DNA of 38,197 nt from Bacteroidales bacterium UBA3834 (GTDB taxonomy: Bacteria > Bacteroidota > Bacteroidia > Bacteroidales > P3). This document shows, piece after piece, positions 23,846-31,961 of the stretch. Location: NCBI GenBank assembly GCA_002392965.1, contig DGIA01000003.1, forward strand, positions 3,130-41,326. Reading direction: 5' to 3'. The notes beneath the pieces were generated by a model that searched no databases, had not been told where the DNA came from, and saw only the letters and a program-made list of their open reading frames with translations. The number at the start of each line of letters is the position of its first letter. Within the stretch, counting starts at the first letter, position 1. The position numbers were made by a program, and so were the translations under genes.

Positions 23846-25939
23846 TTACATGGTGGCGTAGTAGCGACGGGCGGCTTCCTGCTGGCGCGGCTTGCTGAAG
23901 TTGGACACGCGGCGCAGGTAACCGATGACGCGGGTCAGGTAATCGACGTTGTGTGAATGGCACTTGGGGCACTCCTTCAGGTAGCGCTTGTCAATGTGGC
24001 CGCAATCGTTGCAGATGGTGTTGGGAATGTTGAATGTAAAATAGTTGCATCCTTCCTTGGCGGCCACTTCAAGCAGTTGCATGTATTGTTGCTGTGTCAG
24101 GTGCTCTTCGAGGTTGCAGTGCAGCGCCGAGCCTCCGGTGAGGTGCTCGATGTAGGGGGCGCCGTGCAGGCGGAACTTGTCAAGCACTGTGAGCGACTGG
24201 TCTTCCACGATGTAGAAATAGCTGTTGTAGCAGTCGCGCGGCACGAAGTAACCATCCTCACGGTCCCACTTGGCGTGCTTCACGCCCACGTTCTCGGCCG
24301 GTATCATCTCGCAGTTGAACATGACCTCCTTGGTGCGGTATTCCTTGTTTTTCTTTTCCACCAGTCCGAGGACGGTTTGCACAAATTCCCGGTACTGCGG
24401 GTTGTCGTTGATGGGGATGCCCATGAACTCGGCGGCCTCCACCAGCCCGTTCACGCCGATGGTCAGGTACTGGCGGGCGATGTTGATGTAGCCGGCGTCG
24501 AACAGCGGCAGCATGCCGTGGCTCTGCAGCTCCTTGAGGTTCTCGTTGTAGGCCAGCTGCACCTTGTGGCACAGGTCGATGATGTCGGTCAGGAACTCGC
24601 GGTAGTCCATCTGGTGGTTGACGGCGTACTGGATGCATCGGTTGAGGTTGATGGTGAGCACGCTCTTCGAGCCTGTGCTCACGCCGCCGGCGCCGAGGGT
24701 ATAGCTGAAGCCGTTGTCGGTGATTTCGTTGCGCAGACGGCAGCAGCTGCTCAGCGAGTCGGCGTTGTCGCTGATGTAGGTGAAGAAAGAGTGTCCTTCG
24801 GCGTACATCTCGGCGGTGAACTGCGCCATCTCCTCATCCACAAATCTGCCGTCCTTGTCGTACAGCAATGCCATGGTCTCCACAGGGAACGTGAGCACCG
24901 TTTTGGTGCGCTCGGCGTTGAACCACTTCATGAACCGTTTCTGCAGCCATTTCAGACCGTCCCAGTCGGGCTCCGATCCGTCGGGGAAGCGGAACTCGCC
25001 GAAGAGCGAGCGGAAGTAGGGCTCGTCGTAGTAGGCGATGTTCCAGAACACCGACTGGTAGTTGCGGGCGCCGGTAGGTTGGTTGAGGCTGTAGGCTATC
25101 TGTTCGAAGCAGTCGGTGATGACCTTGTCCATCGTGCGCTGTTTCAAGCTCAGATCGACCACGCGTTCGGGATCCTTCCAGTAGTCTTTGCCGTAGTCCT
25201 TTTGGATGAAATAGTTCAGGTACATCAGGAACTCGGGCGTGGCGCAGGCGCCGCTGAGCATCGAGGAAACCATGAAGACCATGTTGATGAAGCCGCCGCA
25301 AAACGACTTGAGGTTGGTCGGGGCGGTGCTGTTGCCGCCGATGGAGACGGTGCCGCCCAGCAGCCAGGGATACATCGTGATGGAGGCGCAGTAGTTGGCC
25401 AGGCTGGTCTCGTCGTTCTTATATATGAAATGGTGCGTCAGAAGGTCCAGGTAGCGGTCGGCCAGTTCCTTGCCGTACATCTTCTTGATACGGTCGGTCA
25501 GCAGGCGCCGGTTGAGACGGATGAAGTTGCTCTTGGGCAGCTCGCCGATGAGGGTGGCGATGTTCTTGTGCTCCACGTTGGCGTTGGCGTCGTACTTGCT
25601 GCCCGTGGCGGCGTTGGCGGCATCGACATATTCGCTCAGGAAACGCAGTTTCTCCATCGTCTCGCGGTCCTCGGTGTGCTGCTGGCGATAGAGGATGAAA
25701 CTCTTGGCCACGGCGTAGTAGCCCTCCTCCATCAGCGCCACCTCCACCTGGTTCTGGATCTCTTCCACCGTGATGCCGTTGTGGATGTCGAGGCGCGACA
25801 GGATTTTCGACAGCCGGCCCAGGTCGATGGGCTGGTCGAGCGAGGCGAATGCCTTGATGATGGCATTCATGATTTTGTCGAGCGAGAAGCGTTCGGTCGT
25901 GCCGTCACGCTTTGTAATGGTAAATGTACTGGTTTCCAT
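23846..25939 (-). CDS. nrdD: Anaerobic (class III) ribonucleoside-triphosphate reductase
   Basis: 697-residue glycyl-radical enzyme that makes dNTPs under anaerobic conditions. The N-terminal ATP-cone (FTITKRDGTTERFSLDKIMNAI) is the allosteric site. The central catalytic barrel includes SFCGGFINMVFMVSSMLSG and GVSTGSKSVLTINLNR. A zinc site (CNDC and CPKC) lies near the C-terminus, followed by the glycyl-radical motif RVIGYLRR, with Gly673 as the radical site. The start at 25939 is chosen because everything upstream in the frame is the riboswitch. It pairs with nrdG 1 bp downstream. Expression is expected to fall when cobalamin is plentiful. Confidence 0.96.
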   Translation of the reverse strand: METSTFTITKRDGTTERFSLDKIMNAIIKAFASLDQPIDLGRLSKILSRLDIHNGITVEEIQNQVEVALMEEGYYAVAKSFILYRQQHTEDRETMEKLRFLSEYVDAANAATGSKYDANANVEHKNIATLIGELPKSNFIRLNRRLLTDRIKKMYGKELADRYLDLLTHHFIYKNDETSLANYCASITMYPWLLGGTVSIGGNSTAPTNLKSFCGGFINMVFMVSSMLSGACATPEFLMYLNYFIQKDYGKDYWKDPERVVDLSLKQRTMDKVITDCFEQIAYSLNQPTGARNYQSVFWNIAYYDEPYFRSLFGEFRFPDGSEPDWDGLKWLQKRFMKWFNAERTKTVLTFPVETMALLYDKDGRFVDEEMAQFTAEMYAEGHSFFTYISDNADSLSSCCRLRNEITDNGFSYTLGAGGVSTGSKSVLTINLNRCIQYAVNHQMDYREFLTDIIDLCHKVQLAYNENLKELQSHGMLPLFDAGYINIARQYLTIGVNGLVEAAEFMGIPINDNPQYREFVQTVLGLVEKKNKEYRTKEVMFNCEMIPAENVGVKHAKWDREDGYFVPRDCYNSYFYIVEDQSLTVLDKFRLHGAPYIEHLTGGSALHCNLEEHLTQQQYMQLLEVAAKEGCNYFTFNIPNTICNDCGHIDKRYLKECPKCHSHNVDYLTRVIGYLRRVSNFSKPRQQEAARRYYATM

Positions 25940-25969
25940 ATATATTATGTGCTTTTGTTCGCGAAGCGT

Positions 25970-26131
25970 CTCTCCCTCACGGCAGGTCTCCTGGCTTGCC
26001 CCCGTCATCCGCGCCTTCTCAGGTCCAAGGGAGGACCCAATGGCCTTGTGCGAATGCCCGTCAATGAAGCTTACAGTTGCGCGTCAGCTCGTGATTTTCA
26101 CACGATTCCCTAAACAGACCATGAGTGTTTC
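25970..26131 (-). promoter_or_regulatory. Cobalamin (B12) riboswitch upstream of nrdDG
   Basis: On the minus strand the leader contains AGCCAGGAGACCTGCC (25981-25996), the near-invariant B12 box. Upstream are GCAACTGTAAGC (26069-26080), another hallmark of the class, and AGGGAATCGTGTGAAAATCA, the conserved P3-P4 region. GGTCT (26116-26120) can pair with AGACC inside the B12 box (25985-25989), forming the expected closing helix. The nrdD start lies about 41 nt beyond the B12 box, consistent with control of translation start. Known riboswitches of this class lower expression when adenosyl- or related cobalamin binds. Confidence 0.93.
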
Positions 26132-26137
26132 GTGCTG

Positions 26138-26169
26138 CAAAGATACGTCCTTTCCCGCGACCCCGCAAA
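26138..26169 (-). promoter_or_regulatory. Promoter of the riboswitch-nrdDG transcript
   Basis: On the minus strand TTTG (26169-26166) and TATCTTTG (26145-26138) are separated by 20 bp, an excellent -33/-7 match. The transcript would begin near 26132, right at the 5' edge of the riboswitch. Confidence 0.8.
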
Positions 26170-26235
26170 TAAAGTTCTCAACCCCCTTCTGTTGATAAGC
26201 CACCTCCTCCCAGTCGCCACCGACGTTGCACCGCT

Positions 26236-26305
26236 GTCCCTCCGTCTGTCGCCGGACCAACTACGGACCAACTACGGAGCAACTACGGACCAACCCCGGA
26301 GGGAC
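26236..26305. repeat. 11-bp tandem repeat bracketed by 9-bp inverted repeats
   Basis: Four direct units: CGGACCAACTA (26253), CGGACCAACTA (26264), CGGAGCAACTA (26275) and CGGACCAACCC (26286). The array is bracketed by GTCCCTCCG (26236-26244) and its exact reverse complement CGGAGGGAC (26297-26305), which could form a stem holding the array in its loop. It lies between the divergent nrdD and recJ promoters. No gene is visible in 26170-26401; apart from this element and the recJ promoter nothing else was seen. Confidence 0.85.
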
Positions 26306-26355
26306 TGCCTGCTAAGGGTTGAACATCAGGCGGATAGAAAAAGGTTGAAAAAATG

Positions 26356-26388
26356 TTGTCCGTGTATCGGAAAAAAGTTGTAATTTTA
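26356..26388 (+). promoter_or_regulatory. Possible recJ promoter
   Basis: TTG at 26356-26358 and TAATTTTA at 26381-26388, 22 bp apart, are an imperfect match to the -33/-7 consensus. The -7 box ends 13 bp before the recJ ATG. It is the best candidate in an AT-rich stretch. Confidence 0.4.
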
Positions 26389-26401
26389 CGGCCAGAAAAA
26401 T

Positions 26402-28234
26402 ATGAAAGAAAAACATTGGATAATTAGACAAGACTATGATTTAGAGACTGTTGAAAATCTTGCTGCATCATTGGGCGTTGACCGAATCATTGCCACTCTG
26501 CTTGTCGAGCGGGGTGTTGGCACGTTTGAAGAGGCGCGACGGTTCTTCCGTCCGGGACTGGATCAGATCCACGACCCTTACCTGATGAAGGGTATGCGAC
26601 AGGCGATCGATCGCATCAACGCAGCAATAAAGAACAGAGAACGGATTATGGTCTATGGCGACTACGATGTCGATGGCACATCGGCCGTGGCGCTGGTTTT
26701 CTCCTACTTCAAGGAGTTGGACCCGAATATTGATTTCTATATCCCCGACCGTGAACGCGAGGGATACGGCATCAGTATCCAGGGCATCGACTATGCCCGT
26801 GAGACGGGCGTGAAACTGATTATCGCCCTCGACTGTGGCATCAAGGCCATGGAGCAGGTCGATTATGCCGCTCGGTTCGGCATCGACTTCATCATCGGCG
26901 ACCACCACCTGCCGGGTGACGAGGTGCCACGGGCCGTGGCGGTGCTCGACCCCAAGCAGTCCGACTGCCCCTATCCTTACAAGGAGTTGAGTGGCTGTGG
27001 CATCGGCTTCAAGATCGTGGAAGCCCACCTCGAAGAACGCATGGGGGTGAGGCTGTGCGACATGCCCGAGCAGCTCGACGACGCCCGTCGTCAACGCCAG
27101 GAGGAGTTGAAGTTGTATCTGCTGAAGTACCTTGACTTGGTGGCGGTCAGCATTGCCAGCGACATTGTGCCTATTATGGGCGAGAACCGCGTGCTGGCCT
27201 TCTTCGGTCTCCGTGTGCTCAACACCAAGCCGCGTCCCGGCATCGAGGCCATCCTCAAGTATGGTCATGTCGATAAGCGTCAGCCCGAAGGCGATCAGTC
27301 GGACACGGAGCGCAAGAACGGATATTTTGAGAAGGAACTCACCATCAGCGATTTGGTGTTCCTCGTGGGGCCACGCATCAACGCTGCCGGCCGCATACGC
27401 TCGGCATTCGACAGTGTGCGCCTGATGCTCACCGACGACCCCAATATCGCCCGTCAGCTGGCCGACGACATCAACAGCTACAACATGGAACGCAAGGATC
27501 TCGATACCGCCGCCACCGAAGAGGCTAAGCGACGCATCGACACCGACCCATTCTATCAGGGGCGCCAGTCACTGGTGCTCTATGACCCTGCATGGCATCG
27601 CGGAGTGGTGGGCATCGTGGCCAGCCGTATCGTGGAGGCCTACAACAAGCCCGCCATCGTCTTCACCGAAGGCAGCGACGGCCTTGTTACCGGTTCGGCA
27701 CGCTCGCTCAAGGAATTCGACGTGCACGAGGCATTGGAGAAGTGTGCTGACCTGCTGGAGCACTTCGGCGGTCACAAGAGTGCCGCCGGTGTCAGCCTGC
27801 GAAAGGAAAACATGCGGGCTTTCCTCGACCGTTTCGAACGGCTGGTGCGTGAGGGCATCGGCTCCGAGGAGGTGGTTCCCGAGGTGGAGGTGGATGCGGA
27901 AATCGGATTCTCGCAAATCACGCCCAAGTTCCTGCGCATCCTCAAGCAGTTTGCCCCCTTCGGTCCCGACAACAATGTGCCGGTCTTTGTCAGCCGTGAG
28001 TTGGTGGATACGGGCAATGCCCGTATAGTGGGGACCAACCATTTGAAGTTCAATGCCATCCCCATTGCCGAGCGCACATCGCCCTATCCCGCCATCGCTT
28101 TCCAGCAGGGTGAGGCTTTGAGCCACATGCGCCGCGGAGAGCTGTTCGACCTCTGCTACCAGTTGGAGGAGAACTACTGGCGCGGCCGCACCGAGATACA
28201 GCTCAACGTCAAGGATATTAAGTTTGTAGATTGA
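26402..28234 (+). CDS. recJ: Single-stranded-DNA-specific exonuclease RecJ
   Basis: 610-residue 5'-3' ssDNA exonuclease of the DHH superfamily, acting in recombination and repair. Motifs in order: MVYGDYDVDGTSAVALV (metal-binding Asp residues, about residue 83-99), IIALDCGI, IIGDHHLPGDEVP (the DHH motif), VAVLDPKQ and GCGIGFKIVEA, then VFLVGPRINAAGRI. The DHHA1 domain ends with LLEHFGGHKSAAGVSL (GGHxxAAG). A C-terminal OB-like domain includes FAPFGPDNNVPVF. Length and order are standard. A strong hairpin terminator follows. Confidence 0.97.
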   Translation: MKEKHWIIRQDYDLETVENLAASLGVDRIIATLLVERGVGTFEEARRFFRPGLDQIHDPYLMKGMRQAIDRINAAIKNRERIMVYGDYDVDGTSAVALVFSYFKELDPNIDFYIPDREREGYGISIQGIDYARETGVKLIIALDCGIKAMEQVDYAARFGIDFIIGDHHLPGDEVPRAVAVLDPKQSDCPYPYKELSGCGIGFKIVEAHLEERMGVRLCDMPEQLDDARRQRQEELKLYLLKYLDLVAVSIASDIVPIMGENRVLAFFGLRVLNTKPRPGIEAILKYGHVDKRQPEGDQSDTERKNGYFEKELTISDLVFLVGPRINAAGRIRSAFDSVRLMLTDDPNIARQLADDINSYNMERKDLDTAATEEAKRRIDTDPFYQGRQSLVLYDPAWHRGVVGIVASRIVEAYNKPAIVFTEGSDGLVTGSARSLKEFDVHEALEKCADLLEHFGGHKSAAGVSLRKENMRAFLDRFERLVREGIGSEEVVPEVEVDAEIGFSQITPKFLRILKQFAPFGPDNNVPVFVSRELVDTGNARIVGTNHLKFNAIPIAERTSPYPAIAFQQGEALSHMRRGELFDLCYQLEENYWRGRTEIQLNVKDIKFVD

Positions 28235-28252
28235 AAAGAGCTACAAAAAAAG

Positions 28253-28278
28253 GGCCCCTGCAACACGTTGCAGGGGCC
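28253..28278. terminator. Bidirectional terminator between recJ and the EEP lipoprotein gene
   Basis: GGCCCCTGCAAC (28253-28264) pairs perfectly with GTTGCAGGGGCC (28267-28278). An A-run precedes the stem, which serves as a T-tract for the minus-strand gene; Ts after the stem on the plus strand are fewer. It lies between two converging genes. Confidence 0.88.
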
Positions 28279-28285
28279 TTGTCGT

Positions 28286-29104
28286 TTATAGCCTCACCGT
28301 GATCTCTATCGGATAGTGATCCGATATGTATGGAACACCATAGTCGCCGTCGAGAATCCGGTATTCCTTCACCGTTATGCCTCGGACAAAGAAGTGGTCG
28401 ATAGCCGAGCCAGGATCTTTGCCGAAGGCGTTATAAGTATCGGCGTTATCGGTGGTGCCGGCATTTTGCAGGCCGGCCTTGTAGAACGCGTTGAAGATGG
28501 TGTCATCCAGCGTGGAATTCATATCGCCGCCCACAATAATGGCAGGCATGTCGTAGCAATCCCCTTCTATCCTCGTGGCTATAAACTTGGTGCTCTCGGC
28601 CCGTGCGGTCTTGCCGACATGGTCGAGGTGGGTGTTGAAGTAGTCGAAACGCTTGCCGCTACGACGGTCGCGGAAGCACACTTCGGTAGCAGTGCGGTAG
28701 CAGGCTGCATCCCACCCTTTTGTGGGCACCTCGGGCGTCTCGCTGAGCCAGCGTGTGGTATCGTACAACAGGAGTAGCCGCGTGGTATCGTAGTAGATGG
28801 CCATGAACTCGCCTGCTTCCTTGCCGTCGTCGCGGCCAACGCCTATGCGTTGGTATTCGGGCAGGCAGCTGTCGAGGTACTGCAGCTGGTCTATCAAGGC
28901 TTCCTGTAGGCCTATGGCCGCCGGACATTCCTCGCGAATCATACGCACAACGGCATCACGACGGTTGGGCCAGCCGTTCTCGCCGTCGATGTTGTTCCAC
29001 GAATTGTAACGGATATTGAACGAAATAATCTTCAGTTCATCATCCCGTTTGCCACAGCCGCACAGCAGCAGTATGGTGCAAAGTATAAATGCTATTCTTT
29101 TCAT
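28286..29104 (-). CDS. Endonuclease/exonuclease/phosphatase family lipoprotein
   Basis: 272-residue protein with a lipoprotein signal (MKRIAFILCTILLLCGCGK, lipobox LCGC). The body is an EEP fold: LKIISFNIRYNSWNNIDGENGWPNRRD, AIGLQEALIDQLQYLD with the metal Glu, FDYFNTHLDHVG, AIIVGGDMNSTLDD (Asp-x-Asn) and a closing YISDHYPIEITV (Ser-Asp-His). This subtype, with the NIRYN-x-x-D-x-x-NGW opening, is common as an exported enzyme in Bacteroidales; the substrate is uncertain (phosphodiesters of lipids, sugars or nucleic acids). The gene converges on recJ. It is the second EEP-family gene in the window, with a different anchoring mode from the first. Confidence 0.93.
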   Translation of the reverse strand: MKRIAFILCTILLLCGCGKRDDELKIISFNIRYNSWNNIDGENGWPNRRDAVVRMIREECPAAIGLQEALIDQLQYLDSCLPEYQRIGVGRDDGKEAGEFMAIYYDTTRLLLLYDTTRWLSETPEVPTKGWDAACYRTATEVCFRDRRSGKRFDYFNTHLDHVGKTARAESTKFIATRIEGDCYDMPAIIVGGDMNSTLDDTIFNAFYKAGLQNAGTTDNADTYNAFGKDPGSAIDHFFVRGITVKEYRILDGDYGVPYISDHYPIEITVRL

Positions 29105-29204
29105 AACGACCCCTAAAACGCAATAAATGAATAATTATTGCCGGTCTGTCACACAATATAAACACCTGTTCCTCGTTGTTTATTACAAAAAAATACAACA
29201 ATAT

Positions 29205-30875
29205 ATGGCAGACGACAAGAAGATTATTTTTTCGATGGTAGGGGTGGGGAAGTTGATTCCGCCTTCGCGTCAGATATTGAAGGATATCTATTTGAGCTTT
29301 TTCTACGGGGCCAAGATAGGTATCATCGGCTTGAACGGCAGCGGCAAGAGCTCGCTGATGAAGATTATCGCCGGTGTTGACAAGGACTATCAGGGCGAGG
29401 TGGTGTTCTCGCCCGGCTACAGCGTCGGCTACCTGGAACAGGAGCCCAAGCTCGACGACACCAAGACCGTCAAAGAGGTGGTGCAGGAGGCTGTGCAGGA
29501 GACGGTGGATCTGTTGAGGGAGTACGACGAGGTGAACAATGCCTTCGCCGAGCCCGACGCCAACTTCGACAAGCTCATCGCCCGTCAGGGTGAGCTCACC
29601 GAGTTGCTCGAAGCCCACGACGCCTGGAATCTCGACCAGAAGCTCGAGCGTGCCATGGACGCCCTGCGTTGCCCCGACGAGGACCAGCTGGTGAAGAACC
29701 TCTCCGGTGGCGAGCGCCGCCGTGTGGCTTTGTGCCGCCTGCTGCTACAAGAGCCCGATATCCTTTTGCTGGACGAGCCTACCAACCACCTCGATGCCGA
29801 AAGCATCGACTGGCTGGAACAGCACCTGCAGCAGTACAAGGGCACTGTCATCGCCGTCACCCACGACCGTTACTTCCTCGACCATGTGGCCGGGTGGATT
29901 CTCGAGCTGGATAGGGGAGAGGGTATTCCCTGGAAGGGTAACTACAGCTCCTGGCTGGAGCAGAAGACCGCCCGTCTGGCCATGGAGGAGAAGCAGGAGA
30001 GCAAGCGCCGCAAAACCCTGCAGCGCGAGTTGGAGTGGGTGCGTATGGCCCCCAAGGCCCGTCATGCAAAAGGGAAGGCCCGTCTGGCTGCCTACGACCG
30101 GTTGCTGAACGAGGACGTGAAGGAGAAAGAGCAGAACCTCGAGATCTTTATACCTAACGGTCCCCGTCTGGGTAACAAGGTATTGGAGGTGAACGGAGTG
30201 AGCAAGGCCTATGGCGACAAACTGCTCTACGAGAACCTCACTTTCAGCCTGCCGCCGGCTGGCATCGTGGGTGTCATCGGCCCCAACGGCTGTGGCAAAA
30301 CCACACTTTTCCGTCTCATTATGGGGTTGGAGAAGCCCGACACGGGTACCTTTGAGGTGGGCGAAACGGTGAAGATTGGCTACATCGACCAGCAACACGC
30401 CGAGATAGACCCCGAGAAGAGTGTGTATGAGATGATCAGCGGCGGCAACGAGAATCTGCAGGTCGGCGGACGGCTGATTAATTCGCGCGCGTACATATCA
30501 AGATTCAATTTCAGCGGCACCGACCAAAGCAAGAAGGTCGGCGTGCTCAGCGGCGGCGAGCGCAACCGTCTGCACCTGGCGCTGACATTGAAGAGCGAAG
30601 CCAATGTGCTGCTGCTCGACGAGCCGACCAACGACATCGACGTCAATACCATGCGTGCCCTCGAGGAAGGCTTGGAAAACTTCGCCGGCTGCGCAGTGGT
30701 CATCAGCCACGACCGCTGGTTCCTTGACCGCATCTGTACACATATCCTCGCCTTCGAAGGCGATTCTCAGGTCTATTTCTTCGAAGGTGGCTACACCGAG
30801 TATGAGGAGAACCGCAAGAAGCGTCTCGGCGACGACACTCCCCACCGCATCCACTACAAGAAATTGAAAGTATAA
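29205..30875 (+). CDS. ettA: ABC-F protein, energy-dependent translational throttle EttA
   Basis: 556-residue cytoplasmic ABC-F ATPase that binds the ribosomal E site and gates the first elongation step according to ATP/ADP ratio. Two nucleotide-binding domains: Walker A GLNGSGKSS and GPNGCGKTT; signatures LSGGERRRVAL and LSGGERNRLHL; Walker B ILLLDEPTNHLD and VLLLDEPTNDID. The interdomain linker is EWVRMAPKARHAKGKARLAAYDRLL, the EttA-type P-site tRNA interaction motif. The start at 29205 (MADDKK) matches the usual EttA N-terminus; upstream in-frame codons lie in AT-rich intergenic sequence. No convincing promoter consensus was found. Confidence 0.96.
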   Translation: MADDKKIIFSMVGVGKLIPPSRQILKDIYLSFFYGAKIGIIGLNGSGKSSLMKIIAGVDKDYQGEVVFSPGYSVGYLEQEPKLDDTKTVKEVVQEAVQETVDLLREYDEVNNAFAEPDANFDKLIARQGELTELLEAHDAWNLDQKLERAMDALRCPDEDQLVKNLSGGERRRVALCRLLLQEPDILLLDEPTNHLDAESIDWLEQHLQQYKGTVIAVTHDRYFLDHVAGWILELDRGEGIPWKGNYSSWLEQKTARLAMEEKQESKRRKTLQRELEWVRMAPKARHAKGKARLAAYDRLLNEDVKEKEQNLEIFIPNGPRLGNKVLEVNGVSKAYGDKLLYENLTFSLPPAGIVGVIGPNGCGKTTLFRLIMGLEKPDTGTFEVGETVKIGYIDQQHAEIDPEKSVYEMISGGNENLQVGGRLINSRAYISRFNFSGTDQSKKVGVLSGGERNRLHLALTLKSEANVLLLDEPTNDIDVNTMRALEEGLENFAGCAVVISHDRWFLDRICTHILAFEGDSQVYFFEGGYTEYEENRKKRLGDDTPHRIHYKKLKV

Positions 30876-30901
30876 TAAAGAAACCATTAAAATAGATCAC
30901 T

Positions 30902-31888
30902 ATGAAAACAAGATTGATGTTGCTCGCTGCTGCGGCCATGGTGTTTTTCGCTGCATGCACCAAGGAAGAAACCAACAATCCCGCTCCTGCTCCCACCGGT
31001 GGCAATGGCGGCGGCAGCCAGTCGGCTGTCAATACCCTGACCATCGACGGAGTCGATTATCCGATGACGGTGGAACTTGTCGGTGAGGCCGGTTTCCGCT
31101 GCGTCGATGCCAACGGACAGCGGTTCACCCTCAATGGCGGTATCATTGACGAGATTCCTACTAAACCGTATGAGGCTACCTACGACCTTACCCAATATCT
31201 CCCGGGAATTCATTTCGGATTCAGTTTCAGAGGTGAGGGATTCTTCTCATTGATGTATGACAATGTACGAGAGAAGGTGATGGGTTCGCTTGATGACCAA
31301 GGCTATGATGGCGAGTCCATGTTCAGTTCCGGTACGGCCACCATCCGTTATACCGATGACGGGCTTTTCATTACTTTCAGCGGTACTTTGAAGAACAACC
31401 ACTCCTTCGGCTACAACCTCGCCCTGCCTGCCCAGCAGAGACCCGGGCTTGCCCCCAACACCTTTGTGTATGACGGCAGGGTATATCAGCTGAACAGCGT
31501 ATATAGCATCTCGCAGGGCGGGCGTGGGTATGTGGATGCCAGTGCCATCGACACAACGGCAGAGGGCTCTTCCCTGTTCTACATCGTCTCCGATGTGTCG
31601 GCCACCGACACCTTCGACCTTACGCAAGGCGGAAATTATTTTTTCAGCGTCAGTTCCTATGTGCAGGACATACCGGGATTCAGCCAGAGTTGTCACGACG
31701 GCGACCTGAGTGGCAACATCGGGGAAACGGAATATGAGAATGCGGGCAGTTTCTCCAACGGCACGTTGATCATCCAAAAGGATGATGCCGCCGCTGTCTT
31801 CAAGCTGACGGGTGTGCTGAAGAACGGGGTTTCTGTAGGCATCTACCTTTACATGCCTGCCTCCGAGTGGGAACAATTGGAGTGGTGA
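30902..31888 (+). CDS. Lipoprotein of unknown function
   Basis: 328-residue predicted lipoprotein: MKTRLMLLAAAAMVFFAAC (lipobox FAAC) followed by TKEETNNP and a Pro/Gly/Ser linker to about residue 45. The mature part is beta-rich with two parallel halves. Each contains a segment ending in an Asn-Gly/Asn-Asn turn with a similar phrase (ITFSGTLKNNHSFGYNLALPAQQ; FKLTGVLKNGVSVGIYLYMPASE), which suggests an internal duplication of a beta-sandwich domain. No family is recognised. It follows ettA by 26 bp and is closed by a hairpin terminator, so it may share the ettA transcript. Confidence 0.85.
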   Translation: MKTRLMLLAAAAMVFFAACTKEETNNPAPAPTGGNGGGSQSAVNTLTIDGVDYPMTVELVGEAGFRCVDANGQRFTLNGGIIDEIPTKPYEATYDLTQYLPGIHFGFSFRGEGFFSLMYDNVREKVMGSLDDQGYDGESMFSSGTATIRYTDDGLFITFSGTLKNNHSFGYNLALPAQQRPGLAPNTFVYDGRVYQLNSVYSISQGGRGYVDASAIDTTAEGSSLFYIVSDVSATDTFDLTQGGNYFFSVSSYVQDIPGFSQSCHDGDLSGNIGETEYENAGSFSNGTLIIQKDDAAAVFKLTGVLKNGVSVGIYLYMPASEWEQLEW

Positions 31889-31909
31889 TTGGAACAGAAC
31901 AATAAAAGA

Positions 31910-31943
31910 GAAGGAGGCCGACCCTCAGGGATCAGCCTCCTTC
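31910..31943. terminator. Terminator between the lipoprotein and C10 peptidase genes
   Basis: GAAGGAGGC (31910-31918) pairs with GCCTCCTTC (31935-31943); CCCT/AGGG inside the loop can pair as well. TTTG follows on the plus strand and an A-run precedes it, so it can serve both converging genes. Confidence 0.8.
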
Positions 31944-31961
31944 TTTGTTCGGTGATGTCGG

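Noticed and set aside
25940..26008. Upstream in-frame extension of nrdD by 23 codons
   Set aside because: These bases form the 3' part of the cobalamin riboswitch and its expression region; the usual NrdD start is at 25939.
23957..26113. Long open frame of about 718 codons on the + strand opposite nrdD
   Set aside because: It is the antisense shadow of nrdD plus the riboswitch, a result of GC-rich codon use; the sequence has no recognisable motifs.
26253..26296. Possible CRISPR-like array
   Set aside because: Repeat units are 11 bp and contiguous with no spacers, and no cas genes are present; the same applies to 12758-12801.
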